IMG/VR virus record: IMGVR_UViG_3300043411_000346
Span: 1 to 37,681 of that record
Source: a virus
Length of the DNA: 37,681 bases
Strand: one strand, 5' to 3'
Shown: positions 31,377 through 37,681 of the stretch, one piece after another
Layout of the letters: each line of letters opens with the position of its first letter
Position numbering within the stretch: position 1 is the stretch's first letter
The notes under the pieces: generated by a model
The model's database searches: none
Seen by the model: only the letters and a program-made list of their open reading frames with translations
What the model was told of the DNA's origin: nothing
Translations under genes and position numbers: made by a program

Positions 31377-31684
31377 GCGCCCCAGCCTATTCCTCAGCGC
31401 GTCTCCAGAAGCTCTACAAGGCCGGCCTCTGCATCCGCTGCGCAGCTCCGCACTCACTCATCAACCCAAACACGAAGCGCCCACAGTGGCGGTGTGCGGA
31501 CTGCAATTCGCGCATGGTGTCGATGAAGCATCGCCGGCGCACGCTGAAAGCAATGATGGCGGACGCGCAGCCGCGCAAGCCGCTCAAGCGCCTGGTGCCG
31601 GTGAATCTGCCGAATGCGCTCTACACGCAGCACGATCCGATTGCGGCGCGGTATCGCTGGGGAATGGCGGTGGGTGTCCGATGA
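31373..31684 (+). CDS. Small zinc-ribbon protein
   Basis: This is a 103-residue protein. CIRCAAPH and WRCADCNSR form a CxxC...CxxC zinc ribbon in the first half, followed by the basic run KHRRRTLK. The plan is like small phage DNA-binding proteins of unknown role. It overlaps the gene upstream. Confidence 0.6.
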   Translation: MSAPAYSSARLQKLYKAGLCIRCAAPHSLINPNTKRPQWRCADCNSRMVSMKHRRRTLKAMMADAQPRKPLKRLVPVNLPNALYTQHDPIAARYRWGMAVGVR

Positions 31685-31857
31685 GCGATGAGATGACAGT
31701 CGCGCAGCGCGCCATCTTGGTCATTGCAAACCTAGAGCAGCAGTTAGAGATTATTGAATGCGAGGCCGATTCGGTTCGGGCCAAGTTAGTGCGCATCCGA
31801 CATGACATGAAGAAGGCCGTGCGCGTCCTGCATGAACAGCAGGCTGGTGAGCCATGA
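31681..31857 (+). CDS. Small coiled-coil protein
   Basis: This is a 58-residue protein. I chose the ATG at 31681, at the ATGA overlap. The segment AILVIANLEQQLEIIECEAD and the following RAKLVRIRHDM make one long helix, probably a coiled coil. No function could be assigned. Confidence 0.55.
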   Translation: MSDEMTVAQRAILVIANLEQQLEIIECEADSVRAKLVRIRHDMKKAVRVLHEQQAGEP

Positions 31858-32123
31858 CCCAACTCGACCTTCTCGGCGTGGCCCCGTCCCGCGTGAAGCT
31901 GACGCCCTTCCGCATGGAACAGGGACGGCGGGAAAACAACTACGACCGCGTGTTAGCGCGGCTGCGGCAAGGACCAGCGACCAATCACGAACTCGCGCAG
32001 ATTGCGGGGTATCGCTTCGGCGCACGGCTCCACGAAATCCGCGACAAGGGCGGCGACTTTGAGCGCGCTGGCGTGGACGGCGCAACGCACATCTACACAT
32101 TGAAACAGGAGCCTACGCGATGA
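31854..32123 (+). CDS. Winged-helix DNA-binding protein
   Basis: This is an 89-residue protein. YDRVLARLRQGPATNHELAQ and then GARLHEIRDKGGDFERAG fit the winged-helix plan of small phage regulators in which a first helix RVLxxL leads to the turn. It may be a regulator of the replication or early genes. The ATGA overlap places it in the operon. Confidence 0.65.
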   Translation: MTQLDLLGVAPSRVKLTPFRMEQGRRENNYDRVLARLRQGPATNHELAQIAGYRFGARLHEIRDKGGDFERAGVDGATHIYTLKQEPTR

Positions 32124-32311
32124 GTCTTTCAATTGAGATGCTAAGGCTTTCGCCGAAAACGTCTTGGTGGATTCAGCCGACCCGCGAAGCCTTTCGAGAA
32201 GCGATGGCGCAAGAGCGTGAGCGCATGGCTCTCGTGCCCAAAACGTCGCTGGTGATGCTGGAAGGACCCCGCAAGATGAGCAAGCCGACACGGGAGCGGG
32301 GCGCGGAATGA
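32120..32311 (+). CDS. Small hypothetical protein
   Basis: This is a 63-residue protein. It is helical and basic (TREAFREAMAQERERMAL, then PRKMSKPTRERGAE). The stop overlaps the next ATG. No motif was recognised. Confidence 0.5.
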   Translation: MSLSIEMLRLSPKTSWWIQPTREAFREAMAQERERMALVPKTSLVMLEGPRKMSKPTRERGAE

Positions 32312-32505
32312 AGATCATGACGTGCTTTTTGGGGCATAAGTGGGGGAAGTGGGTGATCGACTCGCACACAGAAGGACCTGTTGGCTACTTTAAAGACGGG
32401 AACCGCGTTGAAGCTGGGAGGTATGTGTTGCTGATGCAGCACCGACTATGCGAGCGATGCCTGCTTGCCGAGACTCGGCACGCAAAGAGCCAAGTTGTAC
32501 TGTGA
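32308..32505 (+). CDS. Small Cys-containing protein
   Basis: This is a 65-residue protein. It opens MTCFLGHKWGKWV-like (CFLGHKW) and later has CERC, giving C-x3-H...C-x2-C, a likely zinc site. The plan (CxxGHKW...RxCxxC) occurs in small phage proteins of unknown role. The stop overlaps the next ATG. Confidence 0.55.
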   Translation: MKIMTCFLGHKWGKWVIDSHTEGPVGYFKDGNRVEAGRYVLLMQHRLCERCLLAETRHAKSQVVL

Positions 32506-32666
32506 TGCCTGAATTCCAAGAGATTAACTACAACGCCGTACTGGACGACCTTGAAGCGAAGAAAACCAAGATCGAAGACGCCATTGCCGCAATCAAGAAG
32601 CTGCTTGAGCTTGAGCGCCCATATTTATCGCCACGCTGTCAACAAAACCTTGACGAAGTGTCATAG
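32505..32666 (+). CDS. Tiny helical protein
   Basis: This is a 53-residue protein. LDDLEAKKTKIEDAIAAIKK suggests a coiled coil. It ends the operon segment; a hairpin follows at 32686. No function could be assigned. Confidence 0.55.
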   Translation: MPEFQEINYNAVLDDLEAKKTKIEDAIAAIKKLLELERPYLSPRCQQNLDEVS

Positions 32667-32685
32667 AATATCAGGCAGACAAAAC

Positions 32686-32721
32686 GAAGCCGCCTCAAAC
32701 TCTTTCGAGTCGGGCGGCTTC
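32686..32721. terminator. Compound hairpin between two genes
   Basis: GAAGCCGCC pairs fully with GGCGGCTTC, with an inner ACTC/GAGT pair across TTTC. On the minus strand GTTTTGTC follows, so it ends minus transcripts better than plus. On the + strand a weak T-run is absent. Confidence 0.6.
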
Positions 32722-32756
32722 CCACCAACGGCGCACCTTTAGGGAGGTAACGCGCA

Positions 32757-32954
32757 ATGGCTTCACCGGATTCTAGCACGTCCCACAGCTGCCAAAACTG
32801 CATCGACTTTAAACGCCGCACGAAGCACAGCGGCGAGTGCTTCAACGCCTCAGCCGTCCGTCTCCACGACTTCGGCAACGCCGAGCGCATGGGCGTGGCC
32901 CACGATCACGGATGCCGCTACCACGCGCCCAAGGCGACGAAGGCGGTGCAGTGA
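32757..32954 (+). CDS. Small Cys/His-rich protein
   Basis: This is a 65-residue protein with SCQNCIDF and later GECFNAS and HDHGCRYH. These give four Cys and several His that could hold zinc. A strong GGGAGG ribosome site precedes the ATG. It lies just before the replication initiator gene and may belong to replication. No family was recognised. Confidence 0.6.
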   Translation: MASPDSSTSHSCQNCIDFKRRTKHSGECFNASAVRLHDFGNAERMGVAHDHGCRYHAPKATKAVQ

Positions 32955-33901
32955 TGGCCGTCTCGCCTCCAGCTTTCCAGTTCTACGCTCAAGACTTCTA
33001 CATGGGCACCTTGTCGATGAGTGCCGCGGCCCGCGGCTGCTACGCCTCCATGTTGGCGGCATCGTGGACAAATGGACCGATTGAGAACACGCCGAACGCG
33101 ATTGCTAAGGCTATGTCATGGGGGCCGTCTGATCCGCCCTACGCTGACCTGTGGCGCGAGGTGCAGCCCAAGTGGGTCCTCACGGATGCCGGATGGATCA
33201 ACGAGCGCCTAGAGCGCACACGGCGCGAACAGCAGGACTACCGCGACAAGCAAGCGGCTAAAGGTCGGGCGAGTGCGGCGTCACGGGCGAAGATTGAACC
33301 GGAATCCAACCACGGTTCAACCGCGGTTGCAACCACGGTTCAACCGCGGCACCAACCGGAGGGGCAACCAAACACCCAACCGGAAGCCAACCCTTCTTCT
33401 TCGCCTTTGATCTTCGATCTTCAGTCTTTGACTTCATCTTCGGCTTCTGAAGTTCAAGCCCTCTCGCGCACAGAACGCGCGGAGACGGTGACGGCGGTGC
33501 TCGTCACGGCGTTCGATGACTTCTGGGCCGCGTATCCGCGCAAGACGGGCAAGGGCGCGGCGAGTCGCAAGTGGGCACAGATCAAGCCGCCGCTGCCGGC
33601 CGTTTTGGAGGCGATTAAGTGGCAGCGCTTGACGCCCGAGTGGACGAAGGACGGGGGCCAATTCGTGCCGCATCCGGCGACGTGGATTCACCAGCGCCGA
33701 TGGGAGGACGAGCCGTTTAATCCGCCACAGACGACGACCTACAAGCCGAAGGATCAGAACTCCCCGATGGCCGTCCTCCAGCGCAATTGGCACGCGCCCA
33801 CGGTGAAGCTGCCGACCCACGCCGAGATGATGGCCGAAGCCTTGGCCGAGGAAGCCCAGAAGCAAGACGAGCGCAATCGGCAGAGGGAGTTGGCGCGATG
33901 A
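32954..33901 (+). CDS. Replication initiator, DUF1376-type
   Basis: This is a 315-residue protein. The N-terminal FQFYAQDFYMGTLSMSAAARG and YASMLAASW match DUF1376, a domain of phage replication proteins. The C-terminal part has the DFWAAYPRK, KWQRLTP and HPATWIHQRRWEDE pattern of lambda O/DnaD-like initiators. Between them lies a low-complexity linker (about 113-172) coded by repeats that are a candidate origin. It should bind the origin and load replication proteins. The start overlaps the upstream TGA. Confidence 0.8.
   Translation: MAVSPPAFQFYAQDFYMGTLSMSAAARGCYASMLAASWTNGPIENTPNAIAKAMSWGPSDPPYADLWREVQPKWVLTDAGWINERLERTRREQQDYRDKQAAKGRASAASRAKIEPESNHGSTAVATTVQPRHQPEGQPNTQPEANPSSSPLIFDLQSLTSSSASEVQALSRTERAETVTAVLVTAFDDFWAAYPRKTGKGAASRKWAQIKPPLPAVLEAIKWQRLTPEWTKDGGQFVPHPATWIHQRRWEDEPFNPPQTTTYKPKDQNSPMAVLQRNWHAPTVKLPTHAEMMAEALAEEAQKQDERNRQRELAR
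33307..33349 (+). repeat. Candidate replication origin: iteron-like repeats inside the initiator gene
   Basis: The 20-base unit CAACCACGGTTCAACCGCGG occurs twice, at 33307-33326 and 33330-33349, 23 bases apart. Between them GGTTGCAACC and CAACCGCGGTTG are perfect palindromes. Related CAACCGGA half-units flank it. A pyrimidine-rich stretch of CTTC repeats follows from 33389 to about 33450. The plan is like the lambda origin within gene O. Confidence 0.6.
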
Positions 33902-34188
33902 CGCCAGAGCGGATAAAGGAACTACTGAGCGACGTAGCCAGCTTCATCGTAGATGACGAAGATGCTCAGCGGATCGTCGCTGAGTTTGCGCATCAAACCT
34001 CGCTGACATGGGGCGAACTCCACACGCTACTGAACACTGCCGCGCAGGCAGGGAAGTCGTGCCAGTGGGAGTTGTGGGACAAAGGGCGCACGGCGGTGAC
34101 AGGCTGCGGCGTACATGTGGACTTGTGTGGCCAGCCTATTGGCAATCGTCCATGCTGGTGCGGCGGGAAAGTGGTGATTGGGAAATGA
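33898..34188 (+). CDS. CWCG zinc-ribbon-like protein, paralogue B
   Basis: This is a 96-residue protein. I chose the ATG at 33898, which overlaps the initiator stop. It is built like 64-399: MTPE start, AGKSCQW, GCG, and PCWCGGKVV at the end. The pair lies at opposite sides of the circular map. Zinc binding is inferred from the Cys pattern. Confidence 0.65.
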   Translation: MTPERIKELLSDVASFIVDDEDAQRIVAEFAHQTSLTWGELHTLLNTAAQAGKSCQWELWDKGRTAVTGCGVHVDLCGQPIGNRPCWCGGKVVIGK

Positions 34189-34733
34189 CCGACACCCAGA
34201 AGCGCCAAACCGCCCTAACCACGTTGGCCCTCAAGACCCAAGCCCACCGCTGGGATGATGCCGTGATGGCGGCGTACTTGGACGATCCGCAGATGCAGGC
34301 CGTGCCGCTACCGGACTTTCTGACAGCGTGTCTGCGGCTGGCGGGCGGCGAGTGGTTCCCCAAGCTGGGCGAACTCATGAAAGCCTGCCACGCGGCGACC
34401 GCAGCGCGCCTAGAAGCCGACCAGCAGAAGTTTCTCGCGCTCGGATCGGGCAACCGCAGCGAACCGAACGGGCCGCTGTGCTCCGACTGCCGCGACACGG
34501 GCATGATCGACTCCCGTTGGTGCGACGGCTCAGGCGAGGCCACGGACACATCCAAGCGCCGGCAGAGCATGGAAGTCGGCTGGTGTGGGGATAACAAGCC
34601 GCACCGTCCTCACAGTTGGACGCGGCCCTGTGCCTGCTGGGTATCCCGCACCCAAGCCGCCCGCGACGCCTACGCGGCACGTCAGGCCGTTGGGGGCGAC
34701 AGACAGCGGAAGGCCCGAAGCGCGTGGGCCTAA
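34185..34733 (+). CDS. Possible replication loader-type protein
   Basis: This is a 182-residue protein. The N-terminal half is helical with LRLAGGEWFPKLGELMKACH, as in small phage proteins that follow initiators (lambda P-like place). The second half has CSDCRDTG, then WCDGSG, WCG and CACW, a plausible zinc cluster. A loader role is inferred from position only. Confidence 0.5.
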   Translation: MTDTQKRQTALTTLALKTQAHRWDDAVMAAYLDDPQMQAVPLPDFLTACLRLAGGEWFPKLGELMKACHAATAARLEADQQKFLALGSGNRSEPNGPLCSDCRDTGMIDSRWCDGSGEATDTSKRRQSMEVGWCGDNKPHRPHSWTRPCACWVSRTQAARDAYAARQAVGGDRQRKARSAWA

Positions 34734-35074
34734 AGCCTCTCAAGCCCCGCGCTGGCGGAACCTGGACCGAGGCCCGGTACTGGCAGTTCGTGCGGTCGGG
34801 CTTGCGGCAACTCTCGAGACGCTGGCCCCCGAGGGCGGCGGCACTCAAGGCGTCACGCCGGAAGTACGTCGGGCCGAACAAGCGCCAGAAGTGGGAGCAC
34901 CAGTGCGCCGAGTGCGGCGGCTGGTTCATGGCCAAGCACGTCCAAGTCGATCACATCGAGCCGTGCGGGAACCTCCGCGATGACGTAGCCGGCTTCGTGG
35001 CGCGGCTGTTCTGCGAGGCCGACGGGCTGCGGGTGTTGTGCCATTCGTGCCATCAGGCGCGGAAGGCGGCGTAA
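34724..35074 (+). CDS. HNH-type nuclease 2
   Basis: This is a 116-residue protein. I chose the GTG at 34724, which overlaps the upstream gene and has GGAAGG before it. The HNH core is CAECGGWFMAKHVQVDHIEP (Cys61, Cys64, Asp76, His77), with CHSCHQ at 106-111. The N-terminus is basic. It is last in its operon, before the terminator at 35077. HNH proteins may cut DNA in packaging or as homing nucleases. Confidence 0.75.
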   Translation: MGLKPLKPRAGGTWTEARYWQFVRSGLRQLSRRWPPRAAALKASRRKYVGPNKRQKWEHQCAECGGWFMAKHVQVDHIEPCGNLRDDVAGFVARLFCEADGLRVLCHSCHQARKAA

Positions 35075-35076
35075 AG

Positions 35077-35102
35077 AAAAAGCGGGCGCGTGTCGCTTTT
35101 TT
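35077..35102 (+). terminator. Intrinsic terminator after the replication module
   Basis: AAAAAGCG pairs with CGCTTTTTT across GGCGCGTGT, and the T-run follows in the + direction. The A-run on the other side makes it work in both directions. It directly follows the HNH gene. Confidence 0.75.
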
Positions 35103-35103
35103 G

Positions 35104-35132
35104 TTGACGTGGCTCTAAAGTGTCTGTAATCT
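35104..35132 (+). promoter_or_regulatory. Promoter for the small-gene region across the circular joint
   Basis: TTGACG at 35104-35109, 17 bases, then TAATCT at 35127-35132: the best -10 in the window. It begins two bases after the terminator, so one unit ends and the next starts here. The first gene is at 35197. Confidence 0.75.
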
Positions 35133-35196
35133 GTCCATATTGGTTGCAACTGAGCAGCCGCCGCGCCTCGGGTTTCAGGGGCACAGGAGAAATATA

Positions 35197-35277
35197 ATGG
35201 TTATCACTTTCATGTGCATCGCTGCTGTAGTTCTTTATATCGCTGGGATCATTCACTCTTTGCTGGAGTCCAAATGA
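35197..35277 (+). CDS. Tiny membrane peptide
   Basis: This is a 26-residue frame with a strong AGGAG ribosome site. Nearly all of it is one membrane segment (MVITFMCIAAVVLYIAGIIH). It is first after the promoter at 35104 and overlaps the next gene by ATGA. Small phage membrane peptides can block or signal, but no function is shown. Confidence 0.65.
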   Translation: MVITFMCIAAVVLYIAGIIHSLLESK

Positions 35278-35537
35278 ACCGGACTAGCCGCAACATATGG
35301 CCCACGGTGGATGAGATTGAGGACTACGCGCAGTCGGCTGAGAGCGGCACAAACACTGGAGAGCTAGTCGCCATACTCCGCGCCTTCGCCGCCCAGACGC
35401 GACAGGTGGAGCAGATGCGGGCAAGACTTGCGAAACCGACGATGTTTAAGCCAGATACGGATTACGACGCTGGGATTAAAAATGAGCGCGAAAGCGTTGC
35501 CAGTTATTTCGCCATGCTTTTCCCAAAGGATGTCTAG
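35274..35537 (+). CDS. Small hypothetical protein, LFPKD paralogue 1
   Basis: This is an 87-residue protein. I chose the ATG at 35274, at the ATGA overlap. It has ARLAKPTMF in the middle, VEQMRARL, and ends SYFAMLFPKDV. The gene at 37194 shares VEQMR and the end LFPKD, so the two are diverged paralogues. It is mostly helical. The role is unknown. Confidence 0.55.
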   Translation: MNRTSRNIWPTVDEIEDYAQSAESGTNTGELVAILRAFAAQTRQVEQMRARLAKPTMFKPDTDYDAGIKNERESVASYFAMLFPKDV

Positions 35538-35755
35538 TGAACCACCCTAACCGCAGCAAGCACAGCACTGCTCCGAAGGCCCCCAAGCCTTCGGAGATTC
35601 GCGCCTCTCGTGACGCCGTGGGCCTCACACAGTCCGACGCCGCCCGTCTCGTCTACGTCACGCTGAGCGCGTGGCAGCGGTGGGAAGCTGGCGAACGCAC
35701 GATTCATCCGGCCATGTGGGAACTCTGGCAGATCAAGACGGAGGGGATGCGATGA
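35537..35755 (+). CDS. Helix-turn-helix regulator, XRE-like
   Basis: This is a 72-residue protein with a GTG start overlapping the upstream TAG. EIRASRDAVGLTQSDAARLV and the following TLSAWQRWEAGERTIHPAMW are the XRE-type helix-turn-helix with the usual W-x-x-WE-x-G-x-R pattern. It may regulate the promoters at 35104 or 25113, but no binding site was matched to it. Confidence 0.75.
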   Translation: MNHPNRSKHSTAPKAPKPSEIRASRDAVGLTQSDAARLVYVTLSAWQRWEAGERTIHPAMWELWQIKTEGMR

Positions 35756-36117
35756 CGCTGGACGAACTGACCGCCGTGATTGGCCGCGAGTTGACGGCGC
35801 GCACGATTGACGACGCGCTGGAGACGTTCGGAGATCCTGAGCAGGCGGCGGCATCGTTGCGCGACCGGATCGCGCAGGAAGTGCTGGAGGCGCTGGAAAC
35901 CAAGGCGTCAAGTTTGGGAGGGCACGGTGTTAAGAGTGTTCCAGCTCTCTCTACGCCATCCTTTGAATCACCATCGAAGGCCGGGTTAGTGGTGAGCCAT
36001 CCCGTGCGAGGCGAATCCCGCACGATGGTGGCAGGAAATGGCACCCTCCCAATTCGTCCGACCTACTACGTGAAGCACCCTGACGGCAGTTACTCGGAAT
36101 CGGAGTTGGACCGATGA
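35752..36117 (+). CDS. Hypothetical protein
   Basis: This is a 121-residue protein. I chose the ATG at 35752, in an ATGA overlap. The first half is helical (TLDELTAVIGRELTART, DDALETFGDPEQAAASL), the second half polar, ending YYVKHPDGSYSESELDR. No family was recognised. Confidence 0.5.
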   Translation: MTLDELTAVIGRELTARTIDDALETFGDPEQAAASLRDRIAQEVLEALETKASSLGGHGVKSVPALSTPSFESPSKAGLVVSHPVRGESRTMVAGNGTLPIRPTYYVKHPDGSYSESELDR

Positions 36118-36575
36118 GCGACCGACTGACCGATTCGCAGATCACCGAAGGGCTGCGGCTGGCGGGAGAGGCCACGCCTGGGCCGTGGAGTGTGAGCGAC
36201 TATGCCGCCTACATCTTCGGGCCACAGGACGCGATGGTGGCTGATGATTGCCCCCACTGCGCCGGTTTCCGTATTCGTGGCTACGGAGGGAAGCTGCCAC
36301 AAGAACAGAATGCAAAGTGGATCGCCCACGCTGGCACCCACTACGCCGCCGCCTTGGCTGAGGTGCAGGCGCTCAGGGGGCAGGTGGGCGCACTTAACAA
36401 AGCGATGACGCGCGTGCGGAATGCTGATATTCGCATGATGACCGGAGTGCAGCGACATTCGGTCGCATCGGCGCAAGCTGCTGATCCCAACGACGAAGCC
36501 TTCCATAGAGGCGTGACAGTTGGTGTTGATCGTTGCCGCGAGATTCTCGCAGAAGCGTTGGCGGTGTCCCGATGA
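36114..36575 (+). CDS. Ead/Ea22-like protein
   Basis: This is a 153-residue protein. EATPGPWSVSDYAAYIFG, then NAKWIAHAGTHYAAALAE and VQALRGQV, are the pattern of Ead/Ea22-like phage proteins (ATPGPW with a late IAxxxTxxPALxAE). These proteins are of unknown function in early regions. The C-terminal part diverges. It overlaps both neighbours by ATGA. Confidence 0.7.
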   Translation: MSDRLTDSQITEGLRLAGEATPGPWSVSDYAAYIFGPQDAMVADDCPHCAGFRIRGYGGKLPQEQNAKWIAHAGTHYAAALAEVQALRGQVGALNKAMTRVRNADIRMMTGVQRHSVASAQAADPNDEAFHRGVTVGVDRCREILAEALAVSR

Positions 36576-37003
36576 CACCCCTAGAGCAGCACGTGCGCGA
36601 GGCGCTGACGGATGGGGTGTTGAGCGCGGTAGCTGATTTGATCGACACTGAGTTCTACGCCAGCGCACAGGAACGCATCCTCACCGCCCTGCGTCCGCTA
36701 CTGGAGCAGCAGGCGGCAGCGGTCGCCACGCTGACGGCTGATCCCGAGCACGCAACGTGTCGGGCGGTTGAGCAACGACTGCGCCGAGCAAACCGCAGGT
36801 TGCAGGCGCAAGGTGACGAGCTTGAGCGTGACCCGTTGATTATGGAGTTGCGCCGAGTGGTCGCCACGCTGATGGCTGAGCGGGATGAGGCGAGGGAGAT
36901 CGCGGTTGATTTCTTAGGCAGGATGGAGTCGCAGTCGCGCTATGTAGACTCTGGCGACCCAGCGCGCCAAAAGATCGCCGCATGGTCAGGAGAGACGCGA
37001 TGA
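36572..37003 (+). CDS. Coiled-coil hypothetical protein
   Basis: This is a 143-residue protein. I chose the ATG at 36572, in the ATGA overlap. It is helical nearly throughout (QHVREALTDGVLSAVADLID, then EQRLRRANRRLQAQGDELE) and probably forms a coiled coil. No family was recognised. Confidence 0.5.
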   Translation: MTPLEQHVREALTDGVLSAVADLIDTEFYASAQERILTALRPLLEQQAAAVATLTADPEHATCRAVEQRLRRANRRLQAQGDELERDPLIMELRRVVATLMAERDEAREIAVDFLGRMESQSRYVDSGDPARQKIAAWSGETR

Positions 37004-37197
37004 GTGCATGGGGATACGGGTGGTGTTTCGCGTGGTCAGTGTGCGCGTGGCTGTTTGGCGGGTATCTCTACGTCAATCGCGTGAAGCAATGGAAAATCCC
37101 AGTGCTGATTGAGTGCGGGATGTGGATTGCTCTTGGGTATGCCGCTGGATGGGTGTCATACGCATTCGCGCGTGGTGTGCTGGCGGTGCAGCAATGA
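37000..37197 (+). CDS. Two-segment membrane protein
   Basis: This is a 65-residue protein. Two membrane segments (WCFAWSVCAWLFGGYLYV and LIECGMWIALGYAAGWVSYAF) are joined by NRVKQWKIP. I chose the ATG at 37000, in the ATGA overlap. Role unknown; a membrane-level effect such as exclusion is possible. Confidence 0.6.
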   Translation: MSAWGYGWCFAWSVCAWLFGGYLYVNRVKQWKIPVLIECGMWIALGYAAGWVSYAFARGVLAVQQ

Positions 37198-37433
37198 GCG
37201 CACAGCGGTTTACGGTGGAGGAGTTGCGCGATCTGGCGCAGCGGCCAGCCCTCTCATTAGCGCATCCCGCGCTGCTTTACGCCTCCGCCGTCACCGAGAA
37301 GGTGGAGCAGATGCGGGAGTGGCTGGCGGCTGGCGCTGCTGGTGATGATGCCGTTGTTGACGAGACACGAGAGCAAATCGACTTCTTACTGTTTCAGTTT
37401 AATCGCCTCTTCCCAAAGGACGGTGGACAGTGA
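37194..37433 (+). CDS. Small hypothetical protein, LFPKD paralogue 2
   Basis: This is a 79-residue protein. I chose the ATG at 37194, in the ATGA overlap. KVEQMREWLAAGAAG and the end FNRLFPKDGGQ match 35274-35537 (VEQMRARL, LFPKDV). The end GGACGGTGGACAGTG resembles the sequence at the next gene start near 64. Confidence 0.5.
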   Translation: MSAQRFTVEELRDLAQRPALSLAHPALLYASAVTEKVEQMREWLAAGAAGDDAVVDETREQIDFLLFQFNRLFPKDGGQ

Positions 37434-37621
37434 GCAAGATCAGTACACGAACATACCAGCGAAGGATTGCGGCATTGAAGCAATTGGTGGAGCAGATGCA
37501 GTGGTGTCAGCCGATGTACAACGGTTCGCCGTCATGCGCGAATTGTGGAAATCTGCAGCACATCGGATGTGCCACAGGGTGTGCGGCTGCGAAAGTGACC
37601 GGCGATAGGGGTGGACAGTGA
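37430..37621 (+). CDS. Small Cys-rich protein, zinc site likely
   Basis: This is a 63-residue protein with a GTG start in a GTGA overlap. CANCGNLQHIGCATGC holds four cysteines in a short run, a likely metal site. The frame continues into the repeat and ends at the TGA at 37619-37621, which is the same as 65-67. It overlaps the next gene by GTGA. Confidence 0.6.
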   Translation: MSKISTRTYQRRIAALKQLVEQMQWCQPMYNGSPSCANCGNLQHIGCATGCAAAKVTGDRGGQ

Positions 37622-37681
37622 CGCCGGAACTGACGCCTGAATGGATCGCCGCTGAAATCAAGCGCGCTGACCACTTGTGCG
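37555..37681. repeat. Right copy of the 127-bp terminal direct repeat
   Basis: Identical to 1-127. The map closes here into a circle. Confidence 0.95.
37618..37681 (+). CDS. 5' end of the CWCG protein at 64 (partial, from circular overlap)
   Basis: These bases code for MTPELTPEWIAAEIKRADHL, the same start as the gene at 64-399. The gene is cut by the end of the contig and is complete at the other end. Confidence 0.75.
   Translation, partial: MTPELTPEWIAAEIKRADHLC

Noticed and set aside
1-37681. CRISPR array or diversity-generating retroelement
   Set aside because: No spaced short repeats and no reverse transcriptase were seen; the only tandem repeats are the 84-bp pair at 27493 and the two units at 33307.

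Overview
This window is a complete circular tailed-phage genome. Its first 127 bases recur exactly as its last 127 bases, so the unique circle is about 37,554 bp. The head and tail genes follow phage P22: small and large terminase, a P22-type portal, scaffold, a P22 gp5-type coat, gp4-like and gp10-like tail-neck factors, three ejection-type proteins and a tailspike. This indicates a short-tailed phage (podovirus morphology) with a P22-like virion and probable headful packaging. No integrase, excisionase, clear CI-type repressor, DNA polymerase, helicase or tRNA gene was seen. The host cannot be read from the sequence. The DNA is GC-rich and almost every gene lies on the + strand, packed with ATGA, GTGA or TAATG stop-start overlaps.

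Layout. About 35.2 kb through the circular joint to 2.4 kb is a run of small, mostly unrecognised genes, several with cysteine pairs and two sets of paralogues. From 2.4 to 25.1 kb lies the packaging, head, tail, ejection, tailspike and lysis module. It contains a GNAT acetyltransferase within the tail genes and a lysis block with an M15-type endolysin, two holin candidates and two tiny coupled ORFs. From 25.1 to 26.9 kb lies a gene-poor accessory island bounded by two near-identical promoters. It holds folded leader RNA, a 14-codon ORF, a long hairpin, three truncated-looking genes in alternating orientation, a possible minus-strand small RNA and a cluster of stable hairpins. From 26.9 to 27.7 kb are small membrane-protein genes, one with an internal 84-bp duplication. 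From 28.0 to 35.1 kb is the recombination and replication module: ERF annealing protein, YqaJ/lambda-type exonuclease, NinB-like protein, two HNH proteins, a DUF1376-type replication initiator carrying iteron-like repeats inside its gene, and a possible loader.

How the parts fit. A promoter with an AT-rich upstream element at 27.93 kb should drive recombination and replication. A terminator at 35.08 kb followed at once by a promoter at 35.10 kb should start the next unit, which runs across the circular joint towards the terminase genes. The most unusual parts are the promoter-bounded island at 25.1-26.9 kb, the repeated gene-junction cassette at 0.38-1.1 kb, the candidate origin inside the replication gene, and the scaffold motif kept at both ends of the protein with different codons.
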